From NCBI GenBank assembly GCA_964636505.1, contig CAZWRY010000003.1, forward strand, positions 8,119 to 72,118: a stretch of DNA of 64,000 bases, given 5' to 3'. This document shows, in pieces, positions 1 through 7,552 of the stretch. Below the pieces are notes generated by a model. That model was not told the origin of the DNA, did not search any database, and saw only the letters and a program-made list of their open reading frames with translations. Each line of letters begins with the position of its first letter. Position 1 is the first letter of the stretch. This DNA is from CAZSCF01 sp964636505 (lineage in GTDB: Bacteria > Patescibacteriota > Minisyncoccia > Moranbacterales > UBA2206). The translations under genes and the position numbers were made by a program.

Positions 1-18
1 TTTATAATAAATATCGCT

Positions 19-978
19 TTAGTTTTCCAACGCTGCCCTGCCAGCGGATATTTCTGAAATTTCCTGAGTAATCTTTGATTGCCTGATTTGGTTGTAGGCC
101 AGTGTCAAATCATCAACCATTTCATTGGCTGCATCGGTTGCATTTCTCATGGCCATCATACGTGCCGCTTCTTTGGAAGCATTAGCTTCGAGCATGGCAT
201 GGTATATTTGCATTTCAATCAAACGCGGAAAAATGGCTTTCAAAACTTCTTTTGGATAGGGTTCTATTTTATATTCAATTTCCGGTTCATCCAGGCCATA
301 CTCTTTGGCCAGAACATCCATCTCGGCAATTTGTTTTTCCAAATCAATTTTGGAAACTGGCAGAATTTGTCGTACACGTGTTTCCTGCTTGAGAGTGGAG
401 ACATAGTCAGTATAAAAAATAACTACTTTGTCATATTTTTCCGCCATATATTCATCAATGACAATTCTTCGGATAGCCCGGGCATCACTCATTCTGGGCA
501 CAAACATTGATTCGGGGAAAGTGGCCACAATTTCCCTTTTCATTTTTTTAACCATATTATCCCCTTTACGTCCGACAGTAATAAAATCGATTTTTAATTT
601 GTCATTAGGGATAGTGGATTCTATTTTTTTCGTCCCAACTCTATTGATTTTTAACTTTTCCGGATTAGACAATTCATCTTTAACTTTTTTAAAAATTTGC
701 GAATTAAACGATCCGCAAAGACCGCGATTAGAAGTCACCAAAATAGCCAGAACATTTTTCACTTCACGTACAGCCAAGAGTTTCTTCTCATATTTTTCGA
801 AAATTCGAGAAAGATTTGTCAAAATACTCCAGGCGCTGTGAGCATATTCCCTAACTTGCAGCACACCCAAAACAGCCTTTCTCATTTTGGCAGCCGAAAC
901 CATCTCCATCGCTCGGGTTATTTTTCCAATATTTTTATTGGACTTTATTCTTCTTTTAATATCTTTGCCACTAGCCAT
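19..978 (-). CDS. atpG: ATP synthase F1 subunit gamma
   Basis: This is the central stalk subunit of F1F0 ATP synthase, which couples rotation of the c-ring to catalysis in the alpha/beta hexamer. The N-terminus (ASGKDIKRRIKSNKNIGKIT) and the C-terminal stretch (AMRNATDAANEMVDDL) are the two conserved gamma helices. At 319 residues it is somewhat longer than the usual 285-290, and the extra length lies in the middle of the protein. It follows atpA with a 3-base gap on the minus strand. The beta and epsilon genes would be expected past the left edge. Identification is certain from family signature and gene order. Confidence 0.97.
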   Translation of the reverse strand: MASGKDIKRRIKSNKNIGKITRAMEMVSAAKMRKAVLGVLQVREYAHSAWSILTNLSRIFEKYEKKLLAVREVKNVLAILVTSNRGLCGSFNSQIFKKVKDELSNPEKLKINRVGTKKIESTIPNDKLKIDFITVGRKGDNMVKKMKREIVATFPESMFVPRMSDARAIRRIVIDEYMAEKYDKVVIFYTDYVSTLKQETRVRQILPVSKIDLEKQIAEMDVLAKEYGLDEPEIEYKIEPYPKEVLKAIFPRLIEMQIYHAMLEANASKEAARMMAMRNATDAANEMVDDLTLAYNQIRQSKITQEISEISAGRAALEN

Positions 979-981
979 ATA

Positions 982-2502
982 TTATTCCGTATATGTTTCT
1001 TTAAATTCCTTGATTGCTTTTTCCAGTTTTTTAACGATTTCATCGGTTAACTCTTTTTTCTTGCCCAATTCTTGCATAAATTCTTTTTGCTGAGTGTTCA
1101 TAAATTTGTGAAAATCACTTTCCCATTCCCTGATTTTTTCTGCAGCCACATCATCCAAAAATCCATTGGACAGGGCGTAGAGAATGGCCGTTTGATTTTC
1201 AACTGGCATTGGCTCATATTGGTCTTGTTTCAAAATTTCCACTGTTCTCTTACCTCTTTCAATTTGTTTTCGAGTAGCCTCATCCAGGTCCGATCCAAAT
1301 TGCGCGAAAGCTTCCAATTCTCGGAATTGCGCCAAATCCAGACGTAATTTTCCAGCCACCTTTTTCATTCCTTTAGTTTGGGCAGCCGATCCCACACGGG
1401 AAACTGAAAGACCAACATTCAAGGCCGGACGAATACCTTTGTAAAATAAATCAGATTCCAAATAAATTTGTCCGTCTGTAATGGAAATAACATTGGTCGG
1501 AATATAAGCTGAAACATCGCCAGCTTGCGTTTCAATCACCGGTAGGGCTGTAATTGATCCACCGCCAAAATTTTCATCCAGGCGAGCTGATCTTTCCAAA
1601 AGTCTGGAGTGCAAATAGAAAATGTCTCCGGGATAGGCTTCGCGTCCTGGCGGTCTCTTTAAAATCAAAGAAATCTGACGATAGGCCCAAGCATGCTTAC
1701 TTAGATCATCATAAATAATCAAAACATCTTTACCCTTGTCCATAAAATATTCTCCCATCGCACAACCAGCATAAGGTGCAATGAATGAGAGTGAAGCTGA
1801 ATCAGAAGCTCCAGCTACAACCAAAATCGTATGTTCCATAGCTCCATGTTTTTCCAATTCCGCTTTGATTCTGGCAATTTTGGATTCTTTTTGCCCAATG
1901 GCTACATAAATACAAATCAAATCTTGTCCTTTTTGATTTATGATTGTATCAATAGCAATAGCTGTTTTTCCGACCTGGCGGTCGCCGATAATAAGTTCGC
2001 GCTGTCCTCTTCCGATTGGAATGAGTGCATCGATAGCTTTTATTCCAGTTTGAACCGGTACAGTTACGCCTTTTCGGGTAATAACTCCTGGCGCAATTTT
2101 TTCTACTGGATAAAATTTATCTGAATCTATTTTTCCTTTACCATCAATGGCCATGCCTAAAGGATCAACTACTCGGCCAATCAGATTATCACCTACTGGC
2201 ACAGAAAGAATTTTCCCAGTTGATTTCACAGTATCGCCTTCCTTGATGTTTTCAAATTTTCCCAGAATCATGGCACCAATTTGTCCTTCTTCCAGGTTCA
2301 AGGCGACACCAAAAATTCCACCAGGAAATTCCAACATTTCCGAAGCCATTACATCGGAAAGCCCGGAAATTTTGGCTACACCATCTCCCACTTCAACGAC
2401 AGTACCAATTTTTTCTGTCTGGGTTTTGGTTTCAAAATTTTCTATTTGCTTTTTAAGTTCATCAATTATGTAGTCCTTGTTCACCCCGTTAAATTTTTCC
2501 AT
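982..2502 (-). CDS. atpA: ATP synthase F1 subunit alpha
   Basis: This is the non-catalytic nucleotide-binding subunit of F1. The 506-residue length is normal. The P-loop GDRQVGKT is at residues 173-180. Downstream the family motifs VLIIYDDLSKHAWAYRQ and LKRPPGREAYPGDIFYLHSR are intact. The gene lies between atpH and atpG in the standard order. Codons 3-7 (KFNGV) fall in a sequence that can pair with an upstream leader segment at 2571-2581 (see findings), so initiation may be influenced by structure. The ATG at 2502 has no obvious Shine-Dalgarno sequence, which is common among genes in this window. Confidence 0.98.
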   Translation of the reverse strand: MEKFNGVNKDYIIDELKKQIENFETKTQTEKIGTVVEVGDGVAKISGLSDVMASEMLEFPGGIFGVALNLEEGQIGAMILGKFENIKEGDTVKSTGKILSVPVGDNLIGRVVDPLGMAIDGKGKIDSDKFYPVEKIAPGVITRKGVTVPVQTGIKAIDALIPIGRGQRELIIGDRQVGKTAIAIDTIINQKGQDLICIYVAIGQKESKIARIKAELEKHGAMEHTILVVAGASDSASLSFIAPYAGCAMGEYFMDKGKDVLIIYDDLSKHAWAYRQISLILKRPPGREAYPGDIFYLHSRLLERSARLDENFGGGSITALPVIETQAGDVSAYIPTNVISITDGQIYLESDLFYKGIRPALNVGLSVSRVGSAAQTKGMKKVAGKLRLDLAQFRELEAFAQFGSDLDEATRKQIERGKRTVEILKQDQYEPMPVENQTAILYALSNGFLDDVAAEKIREWESDFHKFMNTQQKEFMQELGKKKELTDEIVKKLEKAIKEFKETYTE

Positions 2503-2581
2503 ATTATTATTTTTGAATAAATTTTTACGCTTATATTAGTTATTTCATACAAATCCCGACTTAACAAACTATTTAACGGGG
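2484..2581 (-). promoter_or_regulatory. Inverted repeat spanning atpA start
   Basis: Plus-strand CCCCGTTAAAT (2484-2494) and ATTTAACGGGG (2571-2581) are perfect 11-base inverted repeats. In the minus-strand transcript the first arm lies in the atpH-atpA spacer and the second lies in atpA codons 3-6, so the ATG is enclosed in the loop. It could modulate atpA translation, or be a pair of dispersed repeats in opposite orientation. The pairing is seen; the function is inferred. Confidence 0.4.
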
Positions 2582-2607
2582 TTCATATGTTAAATTTAAA
2601 AAAATAT

Positions 2608-3009
2608 TTAATTTGTTAAATTATTTTTTAGCCTGGTCAATTGTCCTTCTATACTTCCGTCCAGCACTTCATCCCCGACTTCGATAACGATTCCGCCTTT
2701 GATTTTTTCATCTGTAATATTTTTTATTAAAACTTTTTTAGCGACATATTTTTCCTTAATAAAATTTTCAATTTTTTTTAAAGATTTTTCATCCAATTTT
2801 TCTCGGCTGGTTATTTCTGCCATAACAACTCCATTTTCCTTATTCCAAATTTCTTCAAATTTCTTGGATATTTTGGCAAACAATTTTATTTGCCTATTTT
2901 TGTCTAAAATTTTAATAAAATTGGCTACAGCCACAGAGATCTCTTTTTGAGATTTTTCTTTAGTTGCAGCATATAGACTTTTAGCGTATTGATTAGCTGT
3001 GATTTTCAT
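2608..3009 (-). CDS. atpH: ATP synthase F1 subunit delta, short form
   Basis: This is the peripheral-stalk subunit that links the b subunits to the top of F1 (the OSCP homologue). The N-terminal motif NQYAKSLYAAT and the C-terminal motif GGIVIEVGDEVLDGSIEGQL are typical. At 133 residues it is much shorter than the usual 175-180. The loss is in the N-terminal helical domain and linker, while the C-terminal domain that binds subunit b is kept. Its ATG shares a base with the stop of atpF (3009), which suggests translational coupling. Function is assigned from family signature and operon position. Confidence 0.9.
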   Translation of the reverse strand: MKITANQYAKSLYAATKEKSQKEISVAVANFIKILDKNRQIKLFAKISKKFEEIWNKENGVVMAEITSREKLDEKSLKKIENFIKEKYVAKKVLIKNITDEKIKGGIVIEVGDEVLDGSIEGQLTRLKNNLTN

Positions 3010-3494
3010 TATTTTATCGCTTTCTCAATTAGTTCCTTGTCTTTGGCGGAATTCATTTTTTCATCAATAATTTTTTCCGTAGCTCTGACCACTAAATCGG
3101 CAATTTCTGATTTGGCGTCTTTAACGGCTTTATTTTTTTCTTGTTCAATTTGAACTTTGGCTTCTGCCAAAATTTTTTCTGATTGTTCCTTGGCTGAAAC
3201 TTCAATATCCCTCGCATTCTTCAGCGCCACATCTTCTGATTTTTTGATTATCTTTTGAGCTTCATTTCTGGCTTCGGCCAAGATCTTTTTTTCTCTTTCG
3301 GCAATTTCTACCAATTTATTTTTAGCATCCTCAGCATCTTTTAGGCCTTTTTCGATTTTCTTCGTTCTGTTTTCCAACATTTTGAGCACTGGACCGTAGG
3401 CAAATTTATACAAAACAAAAAGTAAAACCAAAAAATTGATTATCTGAGCAACAAGTAGTTTTATATTGATACCTAAATTATTTAGTAGTTCCAT
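3009..3494 (-). CDS. atpF: ATP synthase F0 subunit b
   Basis: This is the peripheral-stalk stator subunit. There is one N-terminal membrane helix (about residues 10-30, LLVAQIINFLVLLFVLYKF), followed by a long charged, alanine-rich helix to the end that is predicted to form the right-handed coiled coil of the b dimer. Its length of 161 is normal. It sits between atpE and atpH. Only one b-type gene is visible, so a homodimeric stalk is expected. Confidence 0.95.
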   Translation of the reverse strand: MELLNNLGINIKLLVAQIINFLVLLFVLYKFAYGPVLKMLENRTKKIEKGLKDAEDAKNKLVEIAEREKKILAEARNEAQKIIKKSEDVALKNARDIEVSAKEQSEKILAEAKVQIEQEKNKAVKDAKSEIADLVVRATEKIIDEKMNSAKDKELIEKAIK

Positions 3495-3517
3495 AAGAAA
3501 TTAATTTATAATTATTT

Positions 3518-3546
3518 CCGCCAGAGGCGGATCAGCCTTCGGCTGA
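3518..3546. repeat. Tandem GC-rich hairpin pair, CPR-type palindromes
   Basis: Two adjacent short hairpins lie in the atpF-atpE spacer: CCGCCAGAGGCGG (3518-3530) and TCAGCCTTCGGCTGA (3532-3546). They stand out from the AT-rich surroundings. Similar palindromes occur inside metG (6360-6405 and 6805-6830) and next to the tRNA-Ala gene, so this looks like a dispersed repeat family. The hairpins could also stabilise or separate the atpE and atpF parts of the mRNA. Dispersal is seen; function is not known. Confidence 0.6.
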
Positions 3547-3622
3547 GATTTTTTAATTAGTTATTCCCAGTTTTTGGTCCGCAGAATGAAACTACGAACC
3601 ATGAACTAAGTCCTACCGACTA

Positions 3623-3892
3623 TTAAACAAACTTGATGATCAAAGCTACAACCAACGCATAGATAGCGATAGCTTCGGCGAAAGCAATCGCCAAAATCAT
3701 TGCGGTTTGAATTTTGGAAGCCGCTTCTGGATTTCTTCCGATTGATTCCATGGCTTTTCCAGCCAACTTTCCAATTCCAAAACCAGGACCAATGGCGCCA
3801 ATACCAATAGCTAGAGCAGCTGCAATTGATTTTACTGCTTCTGCATTGGCAACAGCTGCTTCGACAACTGCCTTTGTTTCTTCTACTGCCAT
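3623..3892 (-). CDS. atpE: ATP synthase F0 subunit c
   Basis: This is the proteolipid that forms the rotor ring. It has two membrane helices joined by the polar loop GRNPEA, and the ion-binding carboxylate is Glu73 in FAEAIAIY. The residue after the glutamate is alanine rather than the serine of well-studied Na+-binding rings, so proton coupling is the more likely reading, with modest confidence. The N-terminus has about 20 extra polar and alanine-rich residues before the first helix, giving 89 residues in all. The start is the only in-frame ATG in a reasonable place. Confidence 0.96.
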   Translation of the reverse strand: MAVEETKAVVEAAVANAEAVKSIAAALAIGIGAIGPGFGIGKLAGKAMESIGRNPEAASKIQTAMILAIAFAEAIAIYALVVALIIKFV

Positions 3893-3974
3893 AATTTTTT
3901 TAGCTTGATAGCCGACTTAACCTGTGGTTTATCGTCACTATCTGCTTATTTAAAAAATAATTAAAAACACAACT

Positions 3975-4727
3975 TTAATGATGCTCTATAGCTGCTGTTT
4001 TCAGAAAAACCAGAGTGAGCATTGAAAATACCAAAGCCTGAATAAAACCAACGAATAATTCCAAAAATAAAAATGGAAGCGGAACAAAAAATGGAATCAG
4101 ATTCAACATTACAATCAACAGAACTTCTCCAGCAAAAATATTCCCAAAGAGACGAAAGGAAAATGAAACAACTTTAGCCGTTTCACCGACAATCTCCAGG
4201 AGTCCCACGAAAGTTCCGACGATATAGAACGGCTTTTTGAACGGATTAACGAAAAATTTTCCGGTATATTTAAAAAATCCAATAGTTATAATTCCCATAA
4301 ATTGAACGGCAAAAACTGCTACCAGAGCAATAGCCAAGGTCACATTCAGATCAGCTGAGGCACTTCTGAGAAATGGAACCAGTACAGTTTTCCCATGAAT
4401 TTCTTCATTTATTCCAATCGTTCCCAACCCTGGAACAAGTTCTACCCAATTGGAAAGAATAACAAAAATAAAAATAGTCATTATTATCGGGAAAAATTTT
4501 TTTGTTTGCTTTCTGTCTTGAGTTACTCCGTCAATTAAACTAAGGAAGGCTTCCACAATTGATTCAAATATATTTTGCACACCTCTAGGAACAAGTTTTA
4601 ATTTACTTCCCAAAATAACTGAAAAAAGTATGATGAAGAGGCTCAAAAAAAATGTCACTAAAAGTGTATTTGTTACAGGAAAGCTTCCTAGATGAAATAT
4701 CGTTTCTGGTGCTAATGAAATCTCCAT
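3975..4727 (-). CDS. atpB: ATP synthase F0 subunit a
   Basis: This is the membrane stator subunit that forms the two ion half-channels facing the c-ring. It has five to six hydrophobic helices, and the essential arginine is Arg192 in FSFRLFGNIFAGE. The C-terminal segment (FVGFIQALVFSMLTLVFL) carries the conserved Gln of the last helix. The length of 250 is normal. It precedes atpE in transcription order. It ends in EHH, as many family members do. Confidence 0.97.
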   Translation of the reverse strand: MEISLAPETIFHLGSFPVTNTLLVTFFLSLFIILFSVILGSKLKLVPRGVQNIFESIVEAFLSLIDGVTQDRKQTKKFFPIIMTIFIFVILSNWVELVPGLGTIGINEEIHGKTVLVPFLRSASADLNVTLAIALVAVFAVQFMGIITIGFFKYTGKFFVNPFKKPFYIVGTFVGLLEIVGETAKVVSFSFRLFGNIFAGEVLLIVMLNLIPFFVPLPFLFLELFVGFIQALVFSMLTLVFLKTAAIEHH

Positions 4728-4824
4728 TTTCTTTAAAAATTTAATTAACCCAATATCGAAACAGGCCTACTTTTCCTACATTATATCCTCTAATGATAAG
4801 CAAGAAAAGACCCGTTTTCAAAAT

Positions 4825-5061
4825 TTATTTATCTAACTTGTTTAAAATATCCACGGTCTTCCTATAAATCAAATAGGAAGAAATTGTAATCGAAATTAAT
4901 ATTCCAATCAGAAGAAACCAGGGAGAACTTTCAAATTTTTTGTCCAGAAACCTCCCAATCAGTGCCAACCCAACCAACGGTACAGCAATGGAATAACCCA
5001 ATTCCCAAGCCAGCGACACGGCTGACCATGGTTTTTCATTTTTCTTATCTTCTTCTTTCAT
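4825..5061 (-). CDS. AtpZ/AtpI-like small membrane protein of ATP synthase operon
   Basis: This 78-residue protein has two membrane helices, with the short loop IGRFLDKKFESSPWFLLIG between them. This pattern matches the small AtpZ/AtpI-type proteins encoded first in many atp operons, which are implicated in c-ring assembly or Mg2+ supply. It is the first gene of the operon here, 97 bases before atpB and about 55 bases downstream of the predicted promoter. The family match is by pattern, so the name is a family-level call and no symbol is assigned. Confidence 0.75.
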   Translation of the reverse strand: MKEEDKKNEKPWSAVSLAWELGYSIAVPLVGLALIGRFLDKKFESSPWFLLIGILISITISSYLIYRKTVDILNKLDK

Positions 5062-5115
5062 TATTTTTTAATAAAAAATAATTTAAGATAAAATGTTTCA
5101 AATCTATAGTATTTA

Positions 5116-5144
5116 ATTATCTCTTGATAATTTAAAAAAGTCAA
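5116..5144 (-). promoter_or_regulatory. Sigma70-type promoter of ATP synthase operon
   Basis: On the minus strand TTGACT (5139-5144) and GATAAT (5116-5121) are separated by exactly 17 bases. The start would fall near 5109, giving a leader of about 50 bases before the atpZ-like gene. The -35 box is part of the sequence AACGGGGTTGAC, a motif whose variants recur at 2484, 2571 and 5247. Confidence 0.75.
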
Positions 5145-5190
5145 CCCCGTTAAAATTTTTGCATATTTTTGGCCTCATTTCGGCATTAAG

Positions 5191-5205
5191 GCGAAGCCGC
5201 TTCGC
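5191..5205. repeat. GC-rich palindrome GCGAAGC-C-GCTTCGC
   Basis: A 7-base perfect inverted repeat with a one-base centre lies in the 162-base spacer between tatD and the atp operon. It belongs to the same class of short GC-rich palindromes as those in the atpF-atpE spacer and inside metG. On the minus strand it lies upstream of tatD, and no U-tract follows it, so it is unlikely to be a terminator. Confidence 0.5.
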
Positions 5206-5223
5206 TCTAGTTTCTGCCTAAAA

Positions 5224-6078
5224 TTACATGTTTTTCGAAATTTGTACGGGGTCAACCCCAAATAATTTTTTAGCATTTTCCGTCGTAATTTCCGTCACTT
5301 CTTCTGCCGAAATTTCCTTTATTTCAGCTATTTTTTGGGCTACAAATTCCACATAAGCCGGCTCATTTCGCTCGCCCTTTTGGGGCACGGGAGCAAGGTA
5401 TGGACAATCAGTTTCTACAACAATCTTTTCAATTGAAATTTCTCTGATTAAACGATCGTAACTTTCACCATAAGTAATAATCCCATTAAGCCCAATTGAA
5501 TATCCAAGTTCAATAAATTTATTGGCAGTTTTATATCCTCCAACAAAACTATGAATGACTCCTTTTTTATTTACCGGATTTTCTTTTAATATTTCAAAAA
5601 GATCATCGTAAGCATCCCAACAATGGATTATCAGTGGCTTATTAAGTTCATTAGCCAGTTTGATAAATCCAATAAAAACTTCTTTTTGTTTATTTTTTAA
5701 TTTTTCAACATCATCCCCTTCTTCAAAATGATGATAATCCAATCCGACTTCTCCAATTGCCACCACTTCTTTATTTTTGCCCAATTCTCGATATTTTTTA
5801 AAATCAACATCTTCACCGATAGTTTGAATTTCGGCTTGGGTGAGCTCGCCATCATCATAAACAAAATGTCCTTTTTGCAAATGCACCGGATGCGTTCCAA
5901 TGGCCGCCCAAATTTGATTGGGATATTTTTGGGCGTACTCAACCGCCCTCTTGCTTGTTGAATACTGCGATCCGACATTGATAAAAAAAATGCTTTTGTC
6001 CAAAGCTCTTTTAATTACCGCGTCCGCATCTTCGCGATACGCACCAAAATTTACATGGGCATGAGTATCAATCAACAT
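5224..6078 (-). CDS. tatD: TatD family metal-dependent deoxyribonuclease
   Basis: This is a TIM-barrel metallohydrolase of the TatD family, associated with 3'-5' exonuclease activity on DNA and RNA. The first metal site is His6/His8 in DTHAHVNF. Further family landmarks are GEVGLDYHH, PLIIHCWDAYD, HSFVGG and VVETDCPYLAP. The length of 284 is slightly above the usual 255-265. The last residues (GVDPVQISKNM) overlap a copy of the GGGGTTGACCCC motif. It follows metG with a 5-base gap, the same pairing seen in many bacteria, so the two are probably co-transcribed. Confidence 0.93.
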   Translation of the reverse strand: MLIDTHAHVNFGAYREDADAVIKRALDKSIFFINVGSQYSTSKRAVEYAQKYPNQIWAAIGTHPVHLQKGHFVYDDGELTQAEIQTIGEDVDFKKYRELGKNKEVVAIGEVGLDYHHFEEGDDVEKLKNKQKEVFIGFIKLANELNKPLIIHCWDAYDDLFEILKENPVNKKGVIHSFVGGYKTANKFIELGYSIGLNGIITYGESYDRLIREISIEKIVVETDCPYLAPVPQKGERNEPAYVEFVAQKIAEIKEISAEEVTEITTENAKKLFGVDPVQISKNM

Positions 6079-6083
6079 AACCT

Positions 6084-7550
6084 TTATTTTATTCTTTGAA
6101 AAAGCGGCTCGACTTGTCTGGTTTCCAGGGCTTTTTTTATTTTTTCGGCAGTTTCGGGTAAAAATGGAGTTAACAAATCAGAAATAACACTTAAATCTTC
6201 TACCAGTTTTTGCATTACTTCTTGAAATCTTTCTGAGTCATTTTTAGCAAGTTCCCAAGGCTTATTATCTTCAATAAACTTATTGTCTTCTTTGATGATT
6301 CCCCAGATATAATCCAAACCAAAACTAAGCTCCATCTTTTCAATGAAGGGATCCAGCTTCCCCGAAGCTAAGCTTCGGGGTGATTCACCACGAAGCTTAG
6401 CTTCGGGGGACAATTTAATAACTCGTGAAACCAGGTTTCCAAGTCCATTGGCCAAGTCTGCGTTATATTTTTCCGTCATCCATTCCCAATTGATATCCAC
6501 ATCATCACCAAAACTATTGAGACTCAGCAGAATGTAGCGCGTGCCATCAATGCCAAACTTTTCTACCATTTCGTAAGGAGAAATGACATTTCCCAAAGAC
6601 TTGGACATTTTTTGCCCATTGCTAGTCAGAAAACTATTAATGAAAATTTGCTTTGAGGCTGGCAAATTAACTGCCATAAGCATGGCTTGCCACATCGCCG
6701 ACTGCGGACGTAAATTATCTTTGCCAGCTACTTGAATGCCTGGCCACCAATCAAAAAATGTTCCAGGAGCACCAACAGGTAATTGAGCAGAATCGTCAGG
6801 TTTACCCGCCGAAGCTTCAGCAGAGGCGGGCCAGCCAATAGCAGAAACATAATTAATCAAGGCATCAAACCAAACATACATTACCTGACTTTCATCGCCC
6901 GGCACAGGTACGCCCCAAGGCATTTTTTCTTTCACGCGCGAAATAGAAAAATCTTCCAGTCCCATATTTACAAAACTTTTAATCTCATTAAACCGGTGAG
7001 CTGGAACTATGAACTCAGGATTTTTTTCATACAAACCAAGCAGTTTTTGCTGAAAAGCAGAAAATTTGAAAAAATAATTTTCTTCTTCTCTGATTTCTAT
7101 TTTTCTATTGGGGTGCAATGGACAACAACCGTCAACCAGTTCTGAATCGGTTTTTTCCAATTCGCAACCGACACAATATTTTGTTTTGTAATTCTTTTTG
7201 TAGATATAACCATTAGCTTCCGCCTGTCGCCAAAATTCTTGCGCAGCTTTCATATGATGTTCATCGGTCGTGCGAATAAAATTATCAAAGCTCAAGTTGA
7301 GAACATTTTTTAGCTCCTTGAATTTTTCTACTTGTTGATCACAATAGGCCTGCGTATCCAAACCAAGCTCCTGAGCTCGTTCATATATTTTGGCACCATG
7401 CTCATCTGTACCAACATTAAAAAAAACTTCATGGCCAGCCATTCTCTGAAATCTCGCCCAAGCATCCGCTCGAATAACTTCCCACGCATAACCAATATGC
7501 GGTTCGGCATTCACATAGGGCAAGGTAGTTGTAATATATTTTTTAGCCAT
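6084..7550 (-). CDS. metG: Methionine--tRNA ligase
   Basis: Class I synthetase that charges tRNA-Met. The HIGH signature is PHIG (residues 17-20) and the second signature is KMSKS, near residue 315. A zinc knuckle with CVGCELEKTDSELVDGCC is present. At 488 residues it ends after the anticodon-binding helical domain and lacks the C-terminal EMAP-like dimerisation domain. Two low-complexity inserts are unusual: about residues 238-250 (PASAEASAGKP) and about residues 380-398 (SPEAKLRGESPRSLASGK). Each is encoded by a GC-rich palindromic repeat that keeps the frame open. Both lie where loops are expected. It precedes tatD and follows rsmI with a 2-base gap. Confidence 0.97.
   Translation of the reverse strand: MAKKYITTTLPYVNAEPHIGYAWEVIRADAWARFQRMAGHEVFFNVGTDEHGAKIYERAQELGLDTQAYCDQQVEKFKELKNVLNLSFDNFIRTTDEHHMKAAQEFWRQAEANGYIYKKNYKTKYCVGCELEKTDSELVDGCCPLHPNRKIEIREEENYFFKFSAFQQKLLGLYEKNPEFIVPAHRFNEIKSFVNMGLEDFSISRVKEKMPWGVPVPGDESQVMYVWFDALINYVSAIGWPASAEASAGKPDDSAQLPVGAPGTFFDWWPGIQVAGKDNLRPQSAMWQAMLMAVNLPASKQIFINSFLTSNGQKMSKSLGNVISPYEMVEKFGIDGTRYILLSLNSFGDDVDINWEWMTEKYNADLANGLGNLVSRVIKLSPEAKLRGESPRSLASGKLDPFIEKMELSFGLDYIWGIIKEDNKFIEDNKPWELAKNDSERFQEVMQKLVEDLSVISDLLTPFLPETAEKIKKALETRQVEPLFQRIK
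6360..6409. repeat. Palindromic repeat embedded in metG, copy 1
   Basis: A perfect palindrome CCCCGAAGC-TAA-GCTTCGGGG (6360-6380) is followed by a second, CGAAGCTTAGCTTCG (6391-6405), with GGGG after it. The two units are near copies of each other. Inside metG they encode EAKLRGESPRSLASG. The frame is kept and there is no stop. The element resembles the protein-coding palindromic elements described in Rickettsia in behaviour, though not in sequence. Confidence 0.75.
6805..6830. repeat. Palindromic repeat embedded in metG, copy 2
   Basis: CCCGCC (6805-6810) and GGCGGG (6825-6830) pair around the palindromic core GAAGCTTC (6811-6818). On the minus strand it encodes PASAEASAGKP in metG. This peptide recurs in proteins of Parcubacteria, from general knowledge of these genomes. 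It differs from copy 1 in sequence, so at least two element types have entered the same gene. Confidence 0.7.
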
Positions 7551-7552
7551 AT

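Noticed and set aside
79..510. A plus-strand frame opposite atpG
   Set aside because: It is antisense to a certain gene, with a Phe/Ile-rich composition typical of reverse frames in AT-rich DNA.
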